A stretch of DNA of 64,000 nucleotides. It comes from RPQJ01 sp963762315. GTDB taxonomy: Bacteria > Pseudomonadota > Gammaproteobacteria > Steroidobacterales > Steroidobacteraceae. Position 1 is the stretch's first letter. Every line of letters begins with the position of its first letter. Position numbers and translations under genes: made by a program. The notes beneath the pieces were generated by a model. The model was not told where the DNA came from. It did not search any database and saw only the letters and a program-made list of their open reading frames with translations. Positions 53,364-64,000 of this stretch are shown here, in pieces. The stretch lies in NCBI GenBank assembly GCA_963762315.1, contig CAVXKO010000007.1, forward strand, positions 124,001 to 188,000, in the 5' to 3' direction.

Positions 53364-53492
53364 ATCGCGGAGAGTCCCCCAAGTCTGGGAACGAATCCTA
53401 ACCCCAACCGCGCCCGCAGCGGGTTCCTGCAAACCGGCAGCTGCGGCTTTCCGCAGGTGCGCCCGGAACGGCAAGGCCTAGAGTGGCCGGGC

Positions 53493-54764
53493 ATGGGCCA
53501 CGTCGCCAGTTACTACGCCGCGACCGCAAACCCGGCTCCGCGCCGGCCGACTCTCGCGGGCAGCGTCGACACGGACGTCTGCGTCGTCGGCGCCGGCATC
53601 GCAGGGTGCGCGGCCGCGCTGGAACTCGCCGAGCGCGGGTATCGGGTGGTCCTGCTCGATGCGCAGCAAGTCGGCTGGGGCGCGTCCGGGCGCAGCGGCG
53701 GCCAGGCGATCTTCGGGTTCGGCACCAGCCAGGCCCAACTCGTCGCGCATGTGGGGCCCGATGCGGCGCGCGCCATGTGGGACGTCTCAATCGAGGCGCT
53801 GCGCTGGGTGCGAACGCGCGTCGAGCGGCACGACATCGAGTGCGACCTGAACTGGGGACACATGCACGTCGCGGTGAAACCGCGCCAGCGTGACGAACTC
53901 CTGGAACTGCAGGAGGAACTCGAGTCGCACTACGGCTATCGATCGTTGCGTTTCATCGAGCGCGACGAACTGCGCTCGCTGCTGGCCACCGAACGCTACG
54001 TCGCCGGCTTGTACGACTCGGGCAGCGGCCACCTGCACCCGCTCAACTACACGCTGGGCCTGGCCGCGGCGGCGGAAGCTGCAGGCGCGCGCATCTGCGA
54101 GTCGTCGCCGGTCGACGGCATCGAGCCGGGCGACCGCGTGCGGGTACACACGCCTGGCGGCTGCGTCACCGCCCTTCACGTCGTGCTGACTCGCGGCGGC
54201 TACGTCTCCGGCCTGAACTCGCCGAGCGACTGGCGCGTCATGCCGGTCGGTACCTACGTCTGCGCGACCCCGGTGCTTGGCGAGAAGCGCATCCGCGAAC
54301 TCATCCGCGAAAACGTCGCGGTGGCCGACGTGAACTTCGTGCTCGACTACTTCCGCAGGTCCGCCGATCACCGCCTGCTCTTCGGCGGCCGCGTCAGTTA
54401 CTCGGGCATCAACGAGCGGGACACGGGCCACGCCACCCGCGCGCGCATGGTGAAAGTCTTCCCGCAACTCGACGACGTGCCGCTCGAGTACGTCTGGGGC
54501 GGCTTCGTCGACATCTCCATGAACCGCGCGCCGGACTTCGGCCGTGTCGGCCCCAACGTCTATTACCTGCAGGGATTCTCGGGGCACGGCATCGCGATGT
54601 CCGGCATGGCGGGACGCCTGGCCGCCGAAGCGATCGCGGGGCAGTCGGAACGCTTCGACCTGTTCGCACGCCTCCGGCACAACGCCTTCCCCGGTGGGCG
54701 AACGCTGCGCACCCCGGCGCTGGTGCTCGCGATGCTCTGGTTCCGCCTGCGCGACCTGCTCTGA
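53493..54764 (+). CDS. FAD-dependent oxidoreductase of the D-amino-acid oxidase/PuuB group
   Basis: The 423-residue product has the N-terminal dinucleotide fold VCVVGAGIAGCAAALELAERG, WGASGRSGGQAIFGFG (typical of gamma-glutamylputrescine oxidase PuuB and relatives) and a C-terminal GFSGHGIAMSGMAGRLAAEAI. It would oxidise a secondary amine or amino acid with oxygen or a quinone. No polyamine gene is nearby, so the substrate is unknown. The ATG at 53493 gives the family-typical N-terminus MGHVASYYAAT. It is the only plus-strand gene between 53 and 57.7 kb with an unbroken frame. Confidence 0.88.
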   Translation: MGHVASYYAATANPAPRRPTLAGSVDTDVCVVGAGIAGCAAALELAERGYRVVLLDAQQVGWGASGRSGGQAIFGFGTSQAQLVAHVGPDAARAMWDVSIEALRWVRTRVERHDIECDLNWGHMHVAVKPRQRDELLELQEELESHYGYRSLRFIERDELRSLLATERYVAGLYDSGSGHLHPLNYTLGLAAAAEAAGARICESSPVDGIEPGDRVRVHTPGGCVTALHVVLTRGGYVSGLNSPSDWRVMPVGTYVCATPVLGEKRIRELIRENVAVADVNFVLDYFRRSADHRLLFGGRVSYSGINERDTGHATRARMVKVFPQLDDVPLEYVWGGFVDISMNRAPDFGRVGPNVYYLQGFSGHGIAMSGMAGRLAAEAIAGQSERFDLFARLRHNAFPGGRTLRTPALVLAMLWFRLRDLL

Positions 54765-54806
54765 CGGCCGCTCCACCGCTTGCCATCGGCACGCCCGGCA
54801 AGGACG

Positions 54807-55893
54807 ATGGCCGTCATGGTTGCCATGTCGCCACTCACGTTCCGCGCCGGACCGGGCGCGCGCAAGCACATCGAGACGAACGGGCTCGCGCCCGAGGACA
54901 TCGCCTGCATTCCGGCCGCCGCGGGCGGACCGAAGGGCCTCGCGCTCATCCCGCTCGACAAACTGCTGCACCGGGAATGGCTGCCTCGCGCGCCGTCCGT
55001 CGAACTGATCGGCGCGTCGATCGGGGCGTGGCGCATGGCGGCGCTCGCGCAAGCCGATGCCGTGCCCGCGCTCGAACGGCTGCAGCACGCATACGTGCAT
55101 GAGCAGAATTACTCGAAGCAGCCGACGCCCGGCGACGTCGCGGACGCGTGCCGACGCATCGTGCGCGGACTCCTCGGTGATCGCCCGCTGCGAGTTCGCC
55201 CCGGAGTGAGCCTGACGATCGTCACGGCCCGTGCGCGCGGACCACTCCAGTCCGCCGAGTCCAAGGCCGCATTTGCGCGCGCCGTGTTCAGCAACGCCTG
55301 GTCGCGGGAAAGCCTTGCGAGTTACCTGCAGCGCGTGTTGTTCCAGGCGGGCGAGCCCTCGTTCCTCGCCGACCCGCACGACGCGTTCGGCCTCGCGTCG
55401 GTGCGAATGGATCCGTCCAACGAGGAGCCGGCACTCCTGGCATCCGGAAGCATCCCGCTCCTCTGCACGCCGGTCCGCGACATCCCTGGCGGTCCGCCGG
55501 GCAACTACTGGGACGGCGCGCTGGTCGACTATCACCTGCTGTTTCCCTATGCCGGGATCACGCGGCGGCCCCACCGGCCGCGCATCGTCTTCTACCCCCA
55601 CTTCAACGACTACGTGACGCCCGGCTGGCTCGACAAGCACCTGCCGTGGCGCAGGGCGCCGCGGGGCCACCCCTGGCTCGAGGACATGCTGCTGGTGACC
55701 CCCTCGCCCGCCTTCCTCGCGACCCTGCCCGAACGGCAAGTTGCCGGACCGGCAGGACTTCTACCGGTACGGCCAGGACCATGCCGCCCGCATTGCCGCG
55801 TGGGAGCGGGCCATTGGAGATTGCGAACGCTTTGCCGAGGCCGTGCTGCGCTGGATGGAAAGGCCCGACCCCAGCCAGTTGCAACCGATCTGA
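54807..55893 (+). pseudogene. Patatin-like phospholipase, one frame break near the 3' end
   Basis: The frame from 54807 codes for a patatin-fold serine hydrolase. GGPKGLALIPLDKLL is followed by the nucleophile elbow GASIG (Ser near 72) and the catalytic Asp motif DGALVDYH. The frame breaks near 55738-55745. Removing one base there continues as LPDRQDFYRYGQDHAARIA to a stop at 55893 (...SQLQPI). The protein would have about 361 residues. Such enzymes release fatty acids from phospholipids. The start could also be the ATG at 54816 or 54825. Confidence 0.82.
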
Positions 55894-55926
55894 GAACCGC
55901 CGCGCAAGCCGGATAGAATTGGCAGG

Positions 55927-56539
55927 ATGACCCGAACGACCCCGCAAACCGTCGCCCTGTCCTGCCACCCGTCCTCGCCGACCGAGGCCGTGCGCGGCGT
56001 GACGGCCAGCGCCCGCATCGCGGGTGCCGGCAAGCTGGCCGTCCGCTTCAACATCGATGCCGACATGGCGCGCGATCGCGCTTCCGCCGCTCACGAAACC
56101 GCAGCGCCGCGACGAACTGTGGCGGCACACCTGCTTCGAGATCTTCGCGGCGCTGCCCGAAGGGGACGCCTACGTCGAGCTCAATTTCTCGCCGTCGAGC
56201 GAATGGGCCATGTACGGCTTCGTCGGCTACCGGCGCGGCATGGCCACGATCGACGTGCGACGTCCGCCCCGCGTCGCCGTGCGCCCTACCCCGCGAGGAC
56301 TGGCGCTCGAGGCGGTGACGTATCTCGAGGAACTGCCGGTGCCGCCACCGGGGTCCACGCTGCGCGCGGGACTCGCGGCCGTCATCGAAGAGAAGGACGG
56401 CAACCTCTCCTACTGGGCGCTCACGCACCCTTCCGCGCTGCCGGACTTCCATCATCGCCTGGGTTTCGCGCTGCACGTCGGCGCGCCCGCCCCCGGCGGC
56501 GACGTATTCGCGACCGCCGTCAGGACGCCACCCGCATGA
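55927..56539 (+). pseudogene. DOMON-like domain protein, one frame break
   Basis: The N-terminal frame MTRTTPQTVALSCHPSSP...LAVRFNIDADMAR changes near 56070-56078 to ALPPLTKPQRRDELWRHTCFEIFAALPEGDAYVELNFSPSSEWAMYGFVGYRRG. The second part has the WRHTCFE and NFSPS.EWA marks of small DOMON-like proteins, which are thought to bind a ligand in a beta sandwich. About 203 residues after repair by removing one base. Its stop overlaps the next start (ATGA). Function unknown. Confidence 0.78.
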
Positions 56540-57742
56540 AGTTCGGCATCGATCGCCTGGTGGAGGACGCGTCGCTGCGCCGACCGCTCGCGGGCCGGCG
56601 CGTCGCGTTGCTCGCGCACCCTGCGTCGGTGACGGTCGACCTGCAGGCATTCGCTCGATGCGCTCTCGGGCTTCGACGACGTGCGGCTGAGCGCCGCCTT
56701 CGGCCCGCAACACGGCTTGCGCGGCGACAAGCAGGACAACATGGTCGAGTCGCCCGACTTCAACGACCCGGTGCTCGGCATCCCGGTCTTCTCACTTTAT
56801 GGCGAAGTGCGCCGGCCGACCGACGCGATGATGGACACGTTCGACGTGCTGCTCGTCGACCTGCAGGACCTCGGCTGCCGCATCTACACGTTCATCACGA
56901 CGCTGCGCTACGTGCTCGAAGCGGCGGCAAAGCACGGCAAGTCGGTGTGGGTGCTCGATCGCCCGAACCCGATCGGCCGGCCCGTCGAAGGACTCTCGCT
57001 GCGCAAGGGCTGGGAGAGTTTCGTAGGCGCGGGCGAGATGCCGATGCGCCACGGGCTGACGCTCGGCGAGATGGGGCGCTGGTTCGTCCGCGAGTTGCGG
57101 CTGGACGTCGATTATCGCGTCGTCGAAATGCAGGGCTGGCAACCGCAAGGCGCGCCCGGCTACGGCTGGCCGATCGGCGAGCGGACCTGGGTGAACCCGA
57201 GCCCGAATGCGCCGAACCTGGCAATGGCGCGCTGCTATCCCGGAACCGTGATGCTCGAAGGCACCACGCTCTCCGAAGGCCGGGGCACGACGCGGCCGCT
57301 CGAACTGTTCGGCGCCCCGGACCTCGACATTCCCCGCATCGTGACGTCGATGCAGCGCATCGCACCGCAGTGGCTCGACGGCTGCCGGCTGCGGCCGTGC
57401 TGGTTCGAACCGACGTTCCACAAGCACGCGGGAAAACTGTGCGCGGGCCTGCAGACCCACGTGGAGGGCCTGGGCTACGATCACGAGGCCTTCCGCCCGT
57501 GGCGATTGCAGGCGCTGGCGTTCAAGGCCCTGCGCCGCGTCCACCCCGACTACGACCTGTGGCGCGACTTTCCCTACGAGTACGAGCGCGGACGGCTCGC
57601 CATCGACCTGATAAACGGCAGCGAACTGCTGCGCCAGTGGGTCGACGACCCGCACGCCACGGCCGCGGACCTCGAGTGCCTCGCGCACGAGGACGAGCGC
57701 GCGTGGCGCGAGCAGCGGCAGGAAATCCTGGTCTACAAGTGA
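56536..57742 (+). pseudogene. DUF1343 (NamZ-like) protein, one frame break
   Basis: The product begins MKFGIDRLVEDASLRRPLAGRRVALLAHPASVTVDLQ. The frame breaks at about 56646 (CTGCAGGCAT; dropping one G gives LQHSLDAL). It continues as AAFGPQHGLRGDKQDNM, PVFSLYGEVRRPTDAMMD, DVLLVDLQDLGCRIYTFI, LDRPNPIGR and SEGRGTTRP, all hallmarks of DUF1343. Characterised members (NamZ) are exo-beta-N-acetylmuramidases for peptidoglycan recycling. About 401 residues, no signal peptide visible. Its TGA overlaps the glpD start (GTGA). Confidence 0.85.
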
Positions 57743-59280
57743 ACAAGCCGAAGCCAGCGCAAGAACGATGCGACCGCCGAGTACGACCTGCTCGTCGTCG
57801 GCGGCGGCATCAATGGTGCAGGCATCGCGCGCGATGCCGCGGGCCGCGGGCTCCGCGTCCTGCTCGTCGAGCAGCACGACCTCGCAGGACACACCTCGTC
57901 GTCGAGCACCAAGCTGATTCACGGCGGGCTCCGCTACCTCGAGTACTACGACTTCGCGCTGGTGCGCAAGTCGCTGCTGGAGCGCGAGATCCTGCTGAAC
58001 GCGGCCCCGCACATCGCGTGGCCGCTGCGCTTCGTGCTGCCGCACGACAGCCACCTGCGTCCCGCGTGGATGATCCGCGCCGGGCTGTTCCTCTACGATC
58101 ACCTCGCGCGGCGGCGACGACTGCCGGGCTCGGAGACGGTGGACCTGCGCCGTCATCCCGCCGGACAACCGCTCGACCCGCGTTACCGCACGGGATTCGT
58201 CTATTCGGACGGCTGGGTCGACGACGCGCGCCTGGTGGTGCTTACCGTTCTCGATGCATTCGAGCACGGCGCCGACGTGATGACGCGCACGCGCTGCGCG
58301 TCGGTCGTGCGCCGCGGGCGCCACTGGAGCGCGACGCTGGCGCGCCCGCAGGGAGGCGAGATTCAGGTGACTGCGCGAGTCGTCGTCAACGCCGCAGGCC
58401 CGTGGGTCGCGAAGTTCCTCGACGACGCCTCCCCCGTACGGGCGGGTCATCATCCTCGCCAGATCAAGGGCAGCCACATCGTCGTGCCGAAGCTGTTCGA
58501 CCACGAGTTCGCGTACATCTTCCAGGCGCCGGACGGCCGCGTCGTGTTCGGCATCCCGTACGAACGCGATTTCACGATGATCGGCACGACCGAGCGCGAC
58601 TACACCGGCGATCTCTCGACACCGGGCATCGACGAGGCCGAGATCGACTACCTGCTCGAAATGGCCAACCGGTACTTCTCGAAGGACCTGAAGCGAGCGG
58701 ACGTCGCCTGGACGTTCGCCGGCCTGCGTCCGCTCCTCGCGAAGTCCAGCGACGACCCGAAGAGCGTCACGCGCGACTACGTGCTCGAACTCGACGAGAA
58801 CGGCCCGCCGCTCCTCTCGGTGTACGGCGGCAAGCTCACCACCTACCGCAAGCTGGCCGAGGACGTGATCGACAAGCTCCTGCCGCACCTCGGCCCGACG
58901 AGCGCGGCCTGGACCGAACGAGCCGTCCTGCCCGGCGGGGACCTGCCGAAGGCCGACTTCGCGCTTTTCCTCCGCGATGTCGCACGCGAGTACCCGTGGC
59001 TGCCCGAGCCGCTGCGGTCTCGTTACGCCCGCGCTTACGGCACGCGCATCGACCGAGTCGTCGACGGCGCAAGATGCGTCGCCGACCTCGGCGAGGAAGT
59101 GTTGCCGGGCCTGCATGCCGCGGAGATCGATCACCTGCGCCGCGACGAATGGGCGCAGACCGCCGACGACATCCTCTGGCGCCGCACCAGGCTCGGGTTG
59201 CGCGTCCCGCGCGGCAGCGAGCTCAGCCTCGACGCCTGGCTCGCCGCCCATCCGTTGGCCCACGAGAACAGGGCCACCGC

Positions 59281-59284
<4 letters not shown>
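57739..59284 (+). pseudogene. glpD: Aerobic glycerol-3-phosphate dehydrogenase, frame break near the start
   Basis: GlpD oxidises glycerol 3-phosphate to dihydroxyacetone phosphate at the inner membrane with FAD and quinone. The conserved frame reads TAEYDLLVVGGGINGAGIAR, then STKLIHGGLRYLEYYDFALV, and stays open to 59284 (about 510 residues in all). Upstream in that frame the first codons after the DUF1343 TGA contain no start. The only start is GTG 57739, one frame away, and one extra base near 57750-57763 explains the shift. Without it the reading is MNKPKPAQ...NDATAEYDLL. The end overlaps the glpK GTG by four bases. Confidence 0.9.
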
Positions 59285-60774
<1,490 letters not shown>

Positions 60775-60778
60775 GGGC

Positions 60779-63097
60779 ATGGGGAAGGCCATCGCCATCG
60801 CAACGCCGTTCTTCTTCCTGATGATCGCCCTCGAGGCGTTCTGGGCGCGGCGGCGCGGCCTGCCGGCGTACCGCCTGAACGATGCGGTGAACAGCCTAAG
60901 CCTCGGGGTGATGAGCCAGATCGCGAACCTGTTCCTGCGCGTCCTCAACTACGGCATCTACATCGTCGTCTTCGAGCACGTGGCGCTCGGCCGCTGGCCC
61001 ACGGACGCGTGGTGGGCCTGGGTGCTGGCCATCGTCTTCTACGACTTCTGCTACTACTGGGAGCACCGCGGCGGGCACGAAATCGCCGTGCTCTGGGGCG
61101 AGCACGTCGTCCACCACCAGAGCCAGTACTACAACCTCACGACGGCGCTGCGCCAGACCAGCAGCAGCGCGCTGCTCACGTGGATCTTCTTCCTGCCGAT
61201 GGCCATCGCTGGCGTACCGCCGGAGATGTTCGGCGTGGCCGCGATCGTCGACCTGCTCTACCAGTACTGGATCCACACCGAACTGGTCGGCAAGCTCGGC
61301 TGGTTCGACCGCTGGTTCGCGTCACCTTCGAACCACCGCGTGCACCACGCGGTGAACGACCGCTACGTCGACCGCAATTACGGCGGCATCTTCATGGCGT
61401 GGGACCGGATGTTCGGCACGTTCGTCGAGGAAGACGAACGCTGCGTCTACGGCACGCGCGCGCCGCTCGAGTCCTGGGATCCGCTCTGGGCCAATCTCGA
61501 GGTCTATGCGGCGCTGGCGCGCAGGTCTGCGCAGACGCCGAACTGGCTCGACAAGATTCGCGTGTGGATCAAGCCGCCGGGCTGGGAACCCGCGCTCGCC
61601 GGCGGCACCGCCTTGCGGCACTTCGATCTCGCGACCGTCCGCCGCTACGACCCACCCGCGACGCCGGCGATGCGCTGGTTTGCAGTCACCCACCTCGTCG
61701 GCGTGATCCTGGCGACGGTGCCGTTCCTGTGGTTTTCGGAAGGGCGCTCGCTGCTGGCCTCGGTACCGTACGCAGTCGCGCTGATCGTCGTGCTGTGGCT
61801 GATCGGCGCGGTCATGCAGGGTCGAGTGAAGATCCGCAGCGCGCTCGCCATCGAAGCAGCGGTCATTGCCCTAGCCTACGCCGGCGCGTCTTCCGCGGCC
61901 ACGCCGGCCGGCGCGATGCCGGTCATCGTCGAAGATCCCGTCGTGCAGCGAGCCGTCGAGGGCTCGCGTGCGGAATTTCTCTCGGGCCAGTCCTTCGAGC
62001 GATTCCACGTCGCGGTGCTGGTCGAGGGCCGTGACGGTCGCTGGCGCCACGGCCAGGTCGAAGGCGACGTCCCGGCCTACCCTGCAAGCTGCGTGAAGCT
62101 GCCGTTCCTCGTCGGCGCGGTGCACTGGTGCGCGGAGCAGGGCCGCGATCCGGACTGCCTCGATCAATACGCGCGCCCGATGATCGTCGAGTCCGACAAC
62201 GTCGCCACGGGATTCGTGGTGGATGCCGTGAGCGGTGCCGCCAACGCATCGGCGGACGGCGCGGACGTCGACGCGTGGATCGAGAAGCGTCGCTACACGG
62301 AACGCGTGCTCGAGAAGGCGGGCCTGCTCGGGAAGCAGCGGCTTTTCACGAAGACGTATCCGACGAACTCCGGCGAGGAGCCTGCGGATCTCGAGAAACT
62401 CGCGTGGGAGCGGCTCGGCCGTAACGCGATGACCGCCGATCTCGCCGCGCGCCTGATGCTGGCGATCCAGAGCGGCGCGCTCGAACCGAAAGCGCGGGAC
62501 TACATGCGCTCGCTGATGCGCCGGCCCACGTTCTCCGGGCACAGCGCGCTCGGCGGCGGCCTACCGCCGGGCAGCCTGCAGGAGAACAAGATCGGTTCGG
62601 CGTTCGACACGCTCGAAGACATCATGTACGCGGAGCTGCCGAACGGCCGGCGGCTGATCGTTGCCGCGTTCTCCAATGGCTGGGACCAGCGCGACGCGGA
62701 GCCCTGGGACGTTTCTCGATTCGCGCGCTACACGGAGCTGCTGGTTGCAAAGCTCGGGCTCGCGACGGGGATGCCTGCAGCGGCGCATCTGATGGCGCAG
62801 GGCGGTGCCGAAGCGCCGCGCTGGACGATCGACGCTGCCACGGATGGACGCTATGAGATCGCCGTCTGGTACCCGGCCATGGAAGGGAACGCTTCCGCCG
62901 TCGACTACGTGGTGCGGCACGACGGCGGCGAGACGCGCGTTCGCCTCGACCAGACGATGTGGGGCGCCCGCTGGATCAAGCTCGGCGACTTCGATTTGCG
63001 CAAGGGCGAAGGCAGCGTAGCGCTCGAACGCGCAGGCCCCGGGCACCTGGCCGCCGGACCGTTGCGCGTGACCCGCTGGGCGCGTCAGCCGCCCTGA
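60779..63097 (+). CDS. Fusion: sterol desaturase/fatty acid hydroxylase + beta-lactamase-like serine hydrolase + C-terminal golvesin-like domain
   Basis: The 772-residue product starts 4 bases after glpK. Residues 1-about 390 form a membrane di-iron hydroxylase with three histidine boxes (HRGGH at 96-100, HVVHH, NHRVHH) and several helices; its nearest functional type is alkylglycerol monooxygenase. After the last helix (ALAIEAAVIALAYAG) comes a periplasmic-looking hydrolase. It has SCVK (Ser437, Lys440), SDN (472-474) and KIG (604-606), the active-site triad of class A beta-lactamase/penicillin-binding folds. The final 90 residues (RWTIDAATDGRYEIAVWYP onward) look like the beta-rich golvesin/xanthan-lyase C-terminal domain. 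All three share one frame without a break. Substrate unknown. Confidence 0.82.
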   Translation: MGKAIAIATPFFFLMIALEAFWARRRGLPAYRLNDAVNSLSLGVMSQIANLFLRVLNYGIYIVVFEHVALGRWPTDAWWAWVLAIVFYDFCYYWEHRGGHEIAVLWGEHVVHHQSQYYNLTTALRQTSSSALLTWIFFLPMAIAGVPPEMFGVAAIVDLLYQYWIHTELVGKLGWFDRWFASPSNHRVHHAVNDRYVDRNYGGIFMAWDRMFGTFVEEDERCVYGTRAPLESWDPLWANLEVYAALARRSAQTPNWLDKIRVWIKPPGWEPALAGGTALRHFDLATVRRYDPPATPAMRWFAVTHLVGVILATVPFLWFSEGRSLLASVPYAVALIVVLWLIGAVMQGRVKIRSALAIEAAVIALAYAGASSAATPAGAMPVIVEDPVVQRAVEGSRAEFLSGQSFERFHVAVLVEGRDGRWRHGQVEGDVPAYPASCVKLPFLVGAVHWCAEQGRDPDCLDQYARPMIVESDNVATGFVVDAVSGAANASADGADVDAWIEKRRYTERVLEKAGLLGKQRLFTKTYPTNSGEEPADLEKLAWERLGRNAMTADLAARLMLAIQSGALEPKARDYMRSLMRRPTFSGHSALGGGLPPGSLQENKIGSAFDTLEDIMYAELPNGRRLIVAAFSNGWDQRDAEPWDVSRFARYTELLVAKLGLATGMPAAAHLMAQGGAEAPRWTIDAATDGRYEIAVWYPAMEGNASAVDYVVRHDGGETRVRLDQTMWGARWIKLGDFDLRKGEGSVALERAGPGHLAAGPLRVTRWARQPP

Positions 63098-64000
63098 TTG
63101 CGCGCGTGGCGCCAGTGCCAGCTGGCCTTGTGCGCCTCCATCACGAGCAGCAGGCTCAGCGCCACCAGCGGCAGCACGAGCCACTCGGATGCCGTCGGCG
63201 GTTGCAAGCTGAGCGTCGACTGCAGCCAGGGCAGGTGCATCGCAGCGAGGTGAATGCCCAGAGCGATCAGTACGCCCAGCATCAGCAGCGGGTTGTTGCG
63301 CGCCGGCAAGCGCAGCACCGACCGCGTCTCCGAGCGCGCATTGACGGCGTCGACGTTCTGCATCAGCACCATCAGCATCAGCAGCGTGTTGCGCGCATGC
63401 TCCACTGCCACGCCCGTCTCGAGCATGAGTACGAAGGCCGTGAGCCCGACACCCGACATCCACAATCCCGCCGTCAAGCCGCGTTCGAGCATCAGGCGAT
63501 TGAAGATCGGCTCCGCCGGCGACCGTGGCGGCTGTTGCAGCTCGTCGCCCCGACCGCGCTCGAAGGCGAGGCCGACGTCCTGGATGCCGTTGGTAACGAG
63601 GTTCAGCCACAGCAGCTGCACCGGGAGAAGCGGCAGCGGCAGGCCGGCGATTACCGCGACTCCGACAGTCAGCACCTCGGCGATGCCCGCTGCCGTCAGC
63701 AGGTACACGACGTTGCGAATGTTCTGGTAGGCGATGCGGCCTTCCTCGACGCCCGCCACGATGGTCGCGAAATTGTCGTCGCTCAGGACGAGGTCGGAAG
63801 CCTCGCGCGCCACGTCGGTGCCGCCCCGGCCCATCGCGACGCCGATGTTCGCGCTGCGCAATGCCGGCGCGTCGTTCACCCCGTCGCCGGTCACCGCGAC
63901 GAAGTGCCCGATCCGCCGCGCCGCCTCCACGATGGCGAGCTTCTGCGTCGGCGTGACGCGCGCGAAGACTCGCGCGCGCCGCAAGGCGGCGTCGATCGTC
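63085..64000 (-). CDS. Cation-transporting P-type ATPase, C-terminal part
   Basis: The frame is open to the right edge, so the N-terminal portion lies outside. About 305 residues remain. They cover the hinge motif VTGDGVNDAPALR, the GTDVAREASDLVLSDDNF segment, and the C-terminal membrane helices (YLLTAAGIAEVLTVGVAVIAG, LLPVQLLWLNLVTNGIQD...) with a cation-ATPase C-terminal domain. The LWLNLVTNGIQD segment places it with Ca/Mg-type (PacL/MgtA-like) pumps rather than heavy-metal ATPases. Its 3' end overlaps the fusion gene's 3' end by 13 bases, convergent. Confidence 0.9.
   Translation of the reverse strand, partial: TIDAALRRARVFARVTPTQKLAIVEAARRIGHFVAVTGDGVNDAPALRSANIGVAMGRGGTDVAREASDLVLSDDNFATIVAGVEEGRIAYQNIRNVVYLLTAAGIAEVLTVGVAVIAGLPLPLLPVQLLWLNLVTNGIQDVGLAFERGRGDELQQPPRSPAEPIFNRLMLERGLTAGLWMSGVGLTAFVLMLETGVAVEHARNTLLMLMVLMQNVDAVNARSETRSVLRLPARNNPLLMLGVLIALGIHLAAMHLPWLQSTLSLQPPTASEWLVLPLVALSLLLVMEAHKASWHWRHARNQGG

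Noticed and set aside
55927..59280. A continuous frame running through DOMON, DUF1343 and glpD into glpK, as if one 1615-residue protein
   Set aside because: Only the first part of DOMON and DUF1343 and all of glpK are in frame. The remainder reads Arg-rich nonsense where the true proteins continue one frame away.

Overview
The window is GC-rich (roughly two thirds G+C) chromosomal DNA from a Gram-negative proteobacterium. Evidence for this is the TonB-dependent receptor, the lipoprotein and Sec signals, a FadBA beta-oxidation pair, an UrcA-family secreted protein, an Slt-type transglycosylase and two c-di-GMP-I riboswitches. A beta- or gammaproteobacterium (for example Burkholderiales- or Steroidobacter/Xanthomonad-like) fits best, but the sequence alone does not fix the genus. 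No rRNA, tRNA, CRISPR array, transposase or phage gene was recognised.

Layout. 1-7.3 kb (minus strand): a cyanophycin storage cluster with an AGCS amino-acid symporter, isoaspartyl dipeptidase (iadA), cyanophycinase (cphB), cyanophycin synthetase (cphA) and a second, ATP-grasp-free Mur ligase running off the left edge. 7.5-12.6 kb: two paralogous exported Ig-like repeat proteins, each preceded by a c-di-GMP-I riboswitch. 12.8-20 kb: a VOC protein, a LOG-family protein, a frameshifted acyl-CoA dehydrogenase and fadA/fadB. 20-23.5 kb: a secreted M12B-like metalloprotease with a Gly-rich C-terminal sorting-type tail. 23.5-37.7 kb: a catabolic block with acyl-CoA dehydrogenase, TetR regulator, acyl-CoA ligase, Fe-ADH, MeaB, a two-subunit B12-dependent acyl-CoA mutase, SDR, enoyl-CoA hydratase, P450, metallo-hydrolase and TonB receptor. 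Three divergent promoter regions in it share a palindrome-like site. 37.8-42.5 kb: Slt, a small helical protein behind a structured RNA, a membrane protein and a TGS GTPase. 42.6-49.3 kb: zwf, pgl, gnd, an UrcA protein and ppdK. 49.2-52.6 kb: an acetoacetate-decarboxylase-like protein, a two-component system and a small exported protein. 52.7-63.1 kb: a lipid/glycerol block with YhhN-type lysoplasmalogenase, FAD oxidoreductase, patatin, DOMON-like, DUF1343, glpD, glpK and a three-domain membrane fusion. The right edge holds part of a P-type ATPase.

How it fits together. The first block can make cyanophycin and degrade it to free Asp and Arg. The 23.5-37.7 kb block looks like one TetR-controlled regulon for taking up a hydrophobic acid, hydroxylating it, activating it with CoA and rearranging its carbon skeleton; FadBA nearby could finish the oxidation. 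The mutase in it departs from known methylmalonyl-/isobutyryl-CoA mutases at signature positions, so its substrate is open. The 52.7-63.1 kb block reads as phospholipid/ether-lipid head-group and glycerol salvage.

Caution: seven frame breaks occur in six genes, and each is explained by one extra base relative to the coding strand. Five fall in five genes between 53.0 and 57.8 kb. Insertion-type sequencing error is as likely as real gene decay.
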